Source: Chloroflexota bacterium
GTDB taxonomy: Bacteria > Chloroflexota > Anaerolineae > Anaerolineales > UBA11858
NCBI GenBank assembly: GCA_003513015.1
Contig: DOTA01000281.1
Location: 1 to 5,146 of the forward strand
Direction of reading: 5' to 3'
Length of the DNA stretch: 5,146 bases
The notes beneath the pieces are model-generated. The model saw only the letters and a program-made list of their open reading frames with translations, searched no databases and was not told the origin of the DNA. Shown here piece after piece: positions 1-5,146 of this stretch. Each line of letters begins with the position of its first letter. Within the stretch, counting starts at the first letter, position 1. The position numbers and the translations under genes are program-made.

Positions 1-1196
1 CATTTGTGGTTGTAGCACTGGGAAGCACGGCCTTCTCCTTGCTGCGTGACATTGATCCCGTTTTAGGCGTCAGCGTGCCCGATCGAGCTATCCGCACCCT
101 GATTTCGCTCTTCTTGGGCGGCGCTTTTTACCTCGCGGTCACCCTGATCCCCCAAAACCGGGATGATCTGCGTTTTTCGTTGCGCTGGTTGTACGCAGGT
201 TTTGCTATGGCCCTTGCCTGGGGATCGCTCCAAGCGCTGTATGTTGTTCACTTCAATTCTGTCTATTTCAATATATTCAAACAGCTTCAAAGTTTGGTTT
301 CTATCCGCAAGCTCTTCCCCACGCGCATCTCGGGCATGACCTACGAGCCGAACTGGTTTGCTGAGCAGATCTCTTTTTTGCTGATGCCCTGGTTGTTTAC
401 GGCCGTCTTTTCGGGATACTCGGCTTTTCGCTGGCGTTGGCGCAAACTGACTGTGGAGATGTTGCTGCTCGTTTGGGCTACAGGCGTGTTGCTTTTTACC
501 TATTCACGCGCCGGCCTGATTTTATTGGCGGTGCCTATATCTTTGATTTTCTTGATTCGCCCGCGCCGTTCTACGGATGTCCCGGGTTTGAAAATTGTCG
601 GCCAGCGTTTATTGCAGGCTGGTTTAGCGCTGGTTGTGCTCGCTGGGATCGTGTTTATAGCTGGTTCCCAAAACAACTATTTCTCGCGTTTGTGGAATTA
701 CTGGTCTGATGAAGAAAGCACCGGCAATTATCTGCAATATATTGCCTTCGATCAACGCTTCGCCTATTGGGGCACGGCCTACCAAATTTATGCCGATCAT
801 CCCATTTTGGGCGTGGGTTTGGGGAATTACACCTTCTATTTTGATGAATATCTCTCCGATCAGCCGCTCTATCCCACCCCAGAATTGCTGGCACTCCTGA
901 CCCCCGAAGCTGGCCGCAGCCAGATCACATCAGTCAAAAGTTTCTTCCCGCGGCTGCTGGCCGAGACAGGCCTGCTTGGAACGGCAACCTTTCTGGCTTT
1001 CTTGTTGGCAATCTTGGGTTCCACGCTCTATCTGATACTTTCCCCCGAAAGCGAAGATCAATTTTGGGGCCGCGCCGGTATTTTGGTATTGGTCGTTTTT
1101 AGCGCAATCAGTTTTTCGTTCGATTCTTTTTCATTGCCCAATATGTGGATTGTGCTTGGCTTTATCACCGCTGCCGCGCACACCTCAAAAACGTAG
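1..1196 (+). CDS. O-antigen polymerase/ligase-like (Wzy/WaaL, Wzy_C) membrane protein, 5'-partial
   Basis: The reading frame is open to the left window edge and stops with TAG at 1194-1196. The GTG at 6 is only the first possible start inside the window, and the true start is probably upstream. Residues are numbered from that GTG. I see about eight or nine hydrophobic segments, near 30-50, 58-80, 118-138, 147-165, 168-185, 203-220, 325-347 and 358-390. Family signs are YEPNWFAEQ (113-121), TYSRAG (165-170), and the long outer loop containing RFAYWGTAYQIYADHPILG (251-269) followed by VGLGNY, then RLLAETGLLG (316-325), which opens the next membrane segment. In this family such proteins join polyprenyl-linked oligosaccharides into a polymer or transfer them to an acceptor at the outer membrane face. 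The N-terminal membrane segments are missing, since the family commonly has 10-12. The histidine usual before the AETG motif in WaaL-type ligases is not present. Polymerase versus ligase cannot be decided from sequence. The family call is fairly secure; the substrate is unknown. Confidence 0.85.
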   Translation, partial: FVVVALGSTAFSLLRDIDPVLGVSVPDRAIRTLISLFLGGAFYLAVTLIPQNRDDLRFSLRWLYAGFAMALAWGSLQALYVVHFNSVYFNIFKQLQSLVSIRKLFPTRISGMTYEPNWFAEQISFLLMPWLFTAVFSGYSAFRWRWRKLTVEMLLLVWATGVLLFTYSRAGLILLAVPISLIFLIRPRRSTDVPGLKIVGQRLLQAGLALVVLAGIVFIAGSQNNYFSRLWNYWSDEESTGNYLQYIAFDQRFAYWGTAYQIYADHPILGVGLGNYTFYFDEYLSDQPLYPTPELLALLTPEAGRSQITSVKSFFPRLLAETGLLGTATFLAFLLAILGSTLYLILSPESEDQFWGRAGILVLVVFSAISFSFDSFSLPNMWIVLGFITAAAHTSKT

Positions 1197-1217
1197 CCTA
1201 CCCTTTTCGTACACCTC

Positions 1218-1276
1218 AGGAACCGAGTTTTTTGCGAAACATTCCAAAGGGATGCTGCACAAAAAACTCGGTTCCT
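1218..1276. repeat. Perfect 17-bp inverted repeat with 25-nt centre between convergent genes
   Basis: The left arm AGGAACCGAGTTTTTTG (1218-1234) is the exact reverse complement of the right arm CAAAAAACTCGGTTCCT (1260-1276). The 25-nt centre (1235-1259) holds a weaker CATTCC/GGATG complementarity. The element starts 21 bases after the stop of the left gene and ends 4 bases before the stop codon of the right-hand, oppositely oriented gene. RNA from either strand can fold into the same long hairpin. It could therefore block convergent read-through, but it is not a textbook intrinsic terminator: the six-T run sits inside the stem, not after it, and no U-tract follows the hairpin in either direction. 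I associate GGAACCGAG/CTCGGTTCC palindromes with dispersed repeats in Chloroflexota genomes. That is memory and cannot be tested here. A REP- or MITE-like unit and a bidirectional terminator are both possible. Confidence 0.8.
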
Positions 1277-1280
1277 TCGT

Positions 1281-4061
1281 TTAAGGCACACTGATGGGGC
1301 ACCCGCCACTTTCGGGGAAGGGTTGGCGCAGCAATAGATCGAGCGGCTCTCCGTTAGAATCATAGATCACCACGGCTAACGCCTCGAAATAATCCATGCC
1401 ATTGCAACCCCAAACGACCACATCAGCTCCATTGGGAAAGGTTTCTGGCGACTCCGTTTGAGGCAGCACAATGCCGTGATTGAACGGCCCTACCAGGTAA
1501 AAATCGGTGCGGGCGAAGGGCAATGGCGAAAATGGTGTGCGGCGGATGCCTGCTTCGCCTTCCCCGGCAGCGTGAAAACGCGGGTAGAGCGCCCGTCCCT
1601 GAACGATCTGCCCGCCGGACGCCTCCCAATTGGCGAGCATGCTCTTTTCGGCGGCTGAAAGATCGGCAGTTTGCAGGAGGGCTGCGTAGCGGGCAGCAAG
1701 CAGTTCAGCCGGATAACGCGCGGGGATGATTTTTTCACTCAGGGGCAGCAGACACCCTAAAAGCAGGATGGCCGTGGCCACCTTCAGATTGGCAGCAGAC
1801 CAGAGGGGTGGTTGCTCACCCTGGAGCGGAGTCCATTCCTCCGCTTTGGGGGTGGCAGAAATCCCTGTGGGCAATTCACCCCCTCGGAAGTAGGCCAATC
1901 CCCAAAGGGTGAGTTGTCCCAATCCAATGGCGTAATAAAACATCCCAACCCAATCGACTGCCAAAATATACCGCCCCCCGGAGTTGCGCACGACCGCGTT
2001 GATCAACGTGTAACCCAGGCTGGCCGCCAGTGGCAGTAAAGCCGCAAAACGTTGCCGCCGCCAGGCACTGGCCAGCCCTACCGAAATGAGCAACAGGTTT
2101 GCGGCCACAAATAACCACGCTTGCCGTGGCATAGTGCCATCCCATTTGAACCAGAAGGGCAGCCGTCGGATATAGCTGTTGGCGGAGCAGCAGTCAGCCC
2201 AGAATTTTGCAAGCTCTTTATGCCCCAAAAATCCAATGATACTGTCGGGCAGCCGCCAGGTTCCGGGCAGATAGAGCACCGTTTGAATCTGGCTGTTGAA
2301 GAAGTGGTTCGCGATGAAATAGGCCACCGCCCTCGGATTGCTTTTTGCGAAATCGGCGGCCTCTTGTGCCATGCGCTCTGCGAATGCTTCACTGCTTTCG
2401 CCCGGTTGCATGGAAATCGTGGGTGTCGCCGTGATTTGGGGCGGCTCCGGTGCGCTTGTTGGGGAACTCTCTTGCGCGGGTAAGGCAGTGGGCGCGCTTT
2501 CGGTTTCGTATTCACTGTAACGCAGGGCAAAAAGATCGGCGCGATAGGTGGGCGAATCCAGGAAGATGGTGCCAGTGATCTGGTAATTACGCCATACCCA
2601 GGGGATCAACATCAGGAGCGTGCCAATCGCCAGCAGCAGCATGCCCTTGAACCAGGTTTTGGGCTGACGGATGAGTTGCAAGAGCGCGGCGAATCCCACA
2701 AAGGGCAGGAGCACCCCAAATTCCGGGCGGATGAGCATGAAAGCGCCCGTCACGCCGCCTGCAATCAGGGTGAGGGTCTGCCGTTGATCCGGTTTTTGCA
2801 ACCAGCGCACCATCAAAAAAATGAAGAGCATTGCGCCCAGGGTGGTTGGCAGGTCCGACATCAGCAATTTGGCGTGAGAGGTGGTGATCGCTTTGCCCAG
2901 GATAATCGCGTTGCTTTCCCGCAAGATGATAAGCGCCGCAGCGATGACCCCCGCTACTCGGCTGTGAATCTGGGCCGTGAGGGCATACAGTAGCACCGGG
3001 ATGAGGGCCAGCAGCGCTACCTGCATCCAGATGATCGCTTCGTAATCCACACCGCCGAGGGCATGCAGCACCCCCAGGAAGAAGGTATACATTGGGCGAA
3101 TAGCGAACGGCGTGTTTTGCGTTTTTAGGCCTTCACCGGTGAGCAGGGTTTGGCCGGTGGTATCGTACAGGTAGGCATCGGAGTTGGGGTAAAAAGCGTA
3201 GTTGGGCGCGCGGGGTGGGGCAACAAACCAGTTGGCAACCAGGGGCAGGTTATTCCAGGTGATGAAGGCCGCCGCCCAGATCAGGAGGCTGAGGATCAGA
3301 TCGGTTCGCAGAATTTTGGATTTACGCGCCCCAGCCAAAAATGCGGGATGAGAATCACCCCAGAGTGCCAGCAGCAGATAAAACATCCCCAGGCCCCAGG
3401 CCAACAACGCCTGATTTTCCATCACCGGGGAGCCGAGATAGTACCAGCCTGCGCCTGCGTCTGAGGCGGTGACCCCCAAACCGGTGAGGGAGATCAGCAG
3501 CCAGATAACCAGAAACCCGGCTAGCAAGCTGGCGATCTGATAAAGGATTTTGCTTTGGGGTCGGAGGGTATGCAGGTTGAAGTTGTAACGTAATAACGGC
3601 AGAACCACCAAAGTTTGGGCACATAGGATGGAGAGCAGCCACATCCAGGGTTGCAAACGTTCAAAATAGGCCAGCGTGAAGGGTTCCGTGATTTCGGGGG
3701 TTAGCAGAATCCAATAGCTGCCCAAAAATAAACCCAACGCAAAGCCAAAGATGGCCCATCCCCAGGTAGATCGCTTTTGGAGTTCAGCGGTTAGTTTTTC
3801 TTGAAACCGGATAAAAAATGGCTTCCGCAGCCAGGAGGCCAAGAGCATCCCCGCGGCTGCCAGGATCACCCCTAAAATCCCCGCGGCCAGCACCAAGCGC
3901 TCAATGGATAATCCCAAAATTAGGGCATTTTTGGCACCTACCGGGATACGCAGCAACTGCCAGAGTGCCAAAAATCCGGCGAGGCTGGCAAGCAAAAAAT
4001 AAACCCGCAACAAGTGCGTAATTTTCTGGGTGAAGTGAGAGGCTAAACTTTGATCGTTCAT
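1281..4061 (-). CDS. GT-C fold membrane glycosyltransferase (GT39/ArnT/PMT-like), 926 aa
   Basis: This is a complete gene with ATG at 4061-4059 and TAA at 1283-1281. An in-frame TGA four codons upstream fixes the ATG as the only ordinary start. About 17 hydrophobic segments are visible. Residues 1-235 form an N-terminal block of roughly six membrane segments. The GT-C core follows: a membrane segment at 254-270, then an outer loop with NSDAYLYD (293-300), whose Asp residues are candidates for the catalytic or metal-binding acid of this superfamily. Next come IRPMYTFFLG (321-330), SDLPTT (402-407), several membrane segments to 489, a long outer loop (about 495-645), GGRYILAV (695-702) and a last membrane segment at 758-777. 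A soluble tail (about 785-926) follows. Such enzymes transfer a sugar from a polyprenyl-phosphate donor to a lipid, glycan or protein on the outer face of the membrane. The acceptor cannot be told from sequence. Residues 518-556 are a Pro/Ser/Thr/Glu-rich stretch that looks like an inserted linker. No Shine-Dalgarno is visible. Confidence 0.85.
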   Translation of the reverse strand: MNDQSLASHFTQKITHLLRVYFLLASLAGFLALWQLLRIPVGAKNALILGLSIERLVLAAGILGVILAAAGMLLASWLRKPFFIRFQEKLTAELQKRSTWGWAIFGFALGLFLGSYWILLTPEITEPFTLAYFERLQPWMWLLSILCAQTLVVLPLLRYNFNLHTLRPQSKILYQIASLLAGFLVIWLLISLTGLGVTASDAGAGWYYLGSPVMENQALLAWGLGMFYLLLALWGDSHPAFLAGARKSKILRTDLILSLLIWAAAFITWNNLPLVANWFVAPPRAPNYAFYPNSDAYLYDTTGQTLLTGEGLKTQNTPFAIRPMYTFFLGVLHALGGVDYEAIIWMQVALLALIPVLLYALTAQIHSRVAGVIAAALIILRESNAIILGKAITTSHAKLLMSDLPTTLGAMLFIFLMVRWLQKPDQRQTLTLIAGGVTGAFMLIRPEFGVLLPFVGFAALLQLIRQPKTWFKGMLLLAIGTLLMLIPWVWRNYQITGTIFLDSPTYRADLFALRYSEYETESAPTALPAQESSPTSAPEPPQITATPTISMQPGESSEAFAERMAQEAADFAKSNPRAVAYFIANHFFNSQIQTVLYLPGTWRLPDSIIGFLGHKELAKFWADCCSANSYIRRLPFWFKWDGTMPRQAWLFVAANLLLISVGLASAWRRQRFAALLPLAASLGYTLINAVVRNSGGRYILAVDWVGMFYYAIGLGQLTLWGLAYFRGGELPTGISATPKAEEWTPLQGEQPPLWSAANLKVATAILLLGCLLPLSEKIIPARYPAELLAARYAALLQTADLSAAEKSMLANWEASGGQIVQGRALYPRFHAAGEGEAGIRRTPFSPLPFARTDFYLVGPFNHGIVLPQTESPETFPNGADVVVWGCNGMDYFEALAVVIYDSNGEPLDLLLRQPFPESGGCPISVP

Positions 4062-4116
4062 CAGAAAACATCAATTTACAAAAATGCCAGGAACCGGTAT
4101 TCCCACATAAGCGTTG

Positions 4117-4125
4117 TGGTATTAT
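4117..4125 (+). promoter_or_regulatory. Candidate extended -10 (TGG-TATTAT) of the metallopeptidase gene
   Basis: The plus strand reads TG at 4117-4118, one base, then TATTAT at 4120-4125, which fits an extended -10 (TGnTATAAT with one mismatch). Transcription would begin near 4131-4132, about 92 nt before the ATG at 4224. No recognisable -35 lies at the proper spacing, which extended -10 promoters can tolerate. The hexamer overlaps the opposite-strand TATAAT by five bases, so one of the two could be fortuitous. Confidence 0.35.
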
Positions 4126-4126
4126 A
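4121..4126 (-). promoter_or_regulatory. Candidate -10 element (TATAAT) of the glycosyltransferase gene
   Basis: Read on the minus strand, 4126-4121 is an exact TATAAT within GGGATATAATACC. It would start transcription near 4114, giving an untranslated leader of about 53 nt before the ATG at 4061. I find no convincing -35 at 16-18 nt spacing; the best-placed hexamer is CAGGGT. The call rests on the exact -10 match, its position in the divergent intergenic region, and the absence of another candidate as good. Confidence 0.45.
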
Positions 4127-4213
4127 TCCCATCCGTTTTGCAAACCCTGCGCCGATTTCTGGGATACACAAGCTGAACCGGGGATTATCGGCAGAGAACG
4201 TGATTGATTAACC

Positions 4214-4217
4214 GGAG
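4214..4217 (+). promoter_or_regulatory. Shine-Dalgarno (GGAG) that fixes the metallopeptidase start
   Basis: GGAG at 4214-4217, within CCGGAGAAATTG, lies six bases before the ATG at 4224. This is near-ideal spacing and supports that ATG as the start. The ATG is also followed directly by a short polar stretch and a hydrophobic membrane segment, as expected of a true N-terminus. Confidence 0.75.
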
Positions 4218-4223
4218 AAATTG

Positions 4224-5146
4224 ATGAAGAATAATTCTGGCGTTACTATTCTTGTAATTGTTTTATTGGTGTTTTTGTGCTTGTGCCTATGTCTTTCCAT
4301 TTTTTGTGTAGGCGGGCTGGCTGTTTTGGGCATTTATACGAACGAAAACAACCCCGCTAACTGGACGGATTCTTCGGAACCAACCCCGGTTGTCATCCGG
4401 CCCACCCTTCAGCCAGAGCAATCCCATTCTGGCGAAATTAACCCCTTGCCGAGTCGGCCTGAAACCCTTGATTTGCAACCCAGGCCCACCGCTGAAACAT
4501 TTTTCGAGCCGCAACCCGAAAATTTCTCCGTTCCCAAAGATACGCTCGAAACCCTGGAAAACACCATCGTCCCGGTCAATGATTTGCTGGAACTGGCCGA
4601 AAGACTCGGCGGCCAGCAAAATATCCCGGTCACGATGGACCCCCCCGCCGCGCCTTATCAGGTGGGAGATACGCAAACTTTTTGGGTCACCAATGTGGAT
4701 AACAACGAAAACTCCCAGATGACCGCCGTGCTGCGCTACGTCACTGAGCATGCCTATTTTTGGATCGAAGAGGGTGTGCGCTACGACGAGGGCGATCTGC
4801 AAACCCTGGCCGAAAGTTTCGAAAACAAAATCTACCCCACCGACCGTGAATTCTTCGGTAGTGAGTGGACTCCCGGCGTGGATGGCGATCCGCACCTATA
4901 CATCATCTTCGCTTCGGATTTGGGCTACAGCCTGGCGGGTTACTTCTCCTCCGCGGACGAATATCACCCCCTGGCGCATGAATACTCCAATGCCCACGAA
5001 ACCTTTATGCTCAACGCCGATAATGTTGGCCTGGATGAAGAATTCACCTATGGCGTATTAGCCCACGAATTTCAGCACATGATCCACTGGTATCAGGATC
5101 GCAACGAGACATCTTACCTGAACGAAGGCTTTTCTGAGGTGGCAGC
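4224..5146 (+). CDS. Membrane-anchored zinc metallopeptidase ('immune inhibitor A'/M30-like), 3'-partial
   Basis: The frame runs from ATG 4224 to the window end without a stop, giving 307 complete codons; the rest lies downstream. Residues 1-8 are short and polar. Residues 9-38 are one strongly hydrophobic segment, an uncleaved anchor or long signal sequence, containing the alternating stretch CLCLCLSIFC (19-28). Residues 40-105 form a Pro/Thr/Glu-rich spacer. The folded region begins near 140 (VGDTQTFWVTNVD, 147-159), continues through RYVTEHAYFWIEEGVRY (171-187), REFFGSEWTPGVDGDPHLYI (208-227) and AGYFSSADEY (238-247), and reaches the zinc site. There HEFQH (281-285) supplies two His ligands and the catalytic Glu; NEGFSE (300-305) follows and probably supplies the third ligand. 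Chloroflexota proteins of this pattern are often named immune inhibitor A (M6). The HEFQHMIHW...NEG.SE form looks more like gluzincins such as M30, because the HxxGxxD/H extension of metzincins is absent. It should hydrolyse peptide bonds outside the cell; the substrate is unknown. It is transcribed away from the glycosyltransferase gene and may share its regulatory region. Confidence 0.85.
   Translation, partial: MKNNSGVTILVIVLLVFLCLCLCLSIFCVGGLAVLGIYTNENNPANWTDSSEPTPVVIRPTLQPEQSHSGEINPLPSRPETLDLQPRPTAETFFEPQPENFSVPKDTLETLENTIVPVNDLLELAERLGGQQNIPVTMDPPAAPYQVGDTQTFWVTNVDNNENSQMTAVLRYVTEHAYFWIEEGVRYDEGDLQTLAESFENKIYPTDREFFGSEWTPGVDGDPHLYIIFASDLGYSLAGYFSSADEYHPLAHEYSNAHETFMLNADNVGLDEEFTYGVLAHEFQHMIHWYQDRNETSYLNEGFSEVA

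Larger units (their letters stand above)
4062..4223. other. Divergent intergenic region, 162 bp
   Basis: This stretch separates the start codons of the leftward glycosyltransferase and the rightward metallopeptidase and must hold the promoters of both. It contains the two overlapping -10-like hexamers at 4120-4126 and a small dyad, CCACA (4103-4107) and TGTGG (4115-4119), with a 7-nt centre. It also contains an ACCGGT palindrome at 4093-4098 and the ribosome binding site at 4214. I see no small open frame with a ribosome site, no RNA gene and no riboswitch-like fold. Confidence 0.6.

Noticed and set aside
1218..1276. Canonical rho-independent terminator for either convergent gene
   Set aside because: The T-run is inside the stem and no U-tract follows the hairpin on either strand, so it is listed as an inverted repeat instead.
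2078..2530. A 150-codon minus-strand frame and several shorter plus-strand frames inside the glycosyltransferase gene
   Set aside because: They overlap a long, clearly coding membrane protein frame, are rich in Arg/Pro/Ser as frame-shifted shadows are, and have no ribosome sites I can support.
4089..4096. AGGAACCG shared with the outer arm of the 1218-1276 palindrome, as a possible second, degraded copy
   Set aside because: Only eight bases match, the partner arm and T-run are absent, and an eight-base match in 5 kb is not informative.
4138..4168. TTGCAA (4138-4143) with GATACA (4163-4168) as a rightward promoter
   Set aside because: The 19-nt spacing is long and the -10 matches poorly; the extended -10 at 4117-4125 is the better candidate.
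4287..4895. A 202-codon open frame on the minus strand antisense to the peptidase
   Set aside because: The plus-strand frame has a start, ribosome site, membrane anchor and zinc motifs. The antisense frame shows no family pattern and mirrors the coding bias of the real gene.
1..5146. tRNA, rRNA, CRISPR array, insertion sequence or attachment site
   Set aside because: No tRNA-like cloverleaf signature, regularly spaced direct repeats, transposase motifs or terminal repeat pairs with target duplications were seen on either strand.

Overview
The window holds three protein genes and two short intergenic regions. It looks like a chromosomal segment of a Chloroflexota bacterium, most likely Anaerolineae or a relative. 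That placement is an inference. It rests on the recognisable style of the three proteins: a very large polytopic glycosyltransferase with a soluble C-terminal tail, a cell-surface metallopeptidase of the kind often labelled 'immune inhibitor A' in that phylum, and an O-antigen-ligase-like membrane protein. A GGAACCGAG...CTCGGTTCC palindrome, which I associate with that phylum, adds weak support. Base composition is moderate, and there is no sign of a phage, insertion sequence, CRISPR array or RNA gene.

Layout. Bases 1-1196 (+) are the 3' part of a Wzy/WaaL-type O-antigen polymerase/ligase-like membrane protein, whose start lies upstream of the window. Bases 1197-1280 are a short convergent intergenic region filled mostly by a perfect 17-bp inverted repeat with a 25-nt centre. 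Bases 1281-4061 (-) are a complete 926-residue GT-C (GT39/ArnT/PMT-like) integral membrane glycosyltransferase. Bases 4062-4223 are a divergent promoter region with two overlapping, oppositely oriented -10-like hexamers and a good Shine-Dalgarno for the rightward gene. Bases 4224-5146 (+) are the 5' part of a membrane-anchored zinc metallopeptidase with HEFQH and NEGFSE motifs, cut by the window end.

How they may work together (inference). The first two genes both fit lipid-linked sugar chemistry at the outer face of the membrane. One would polymerise or transfer a polyprenyl-linked glycan; the other would move sugars from polyprenyl-phosphate donors onto an acceptor. They converge, so they are not one operon. 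The peptidase is divergent from the glycosyltransferase, shares its promoter region, and would act outside the membrane. Nothing here is clearly a new biological system. The points most worth checking are the palindrome between the convergent genes, the architecture of the glycosyltransferase, the overlapping divergent -10 elements, and the zinc-site type of the peptidase.
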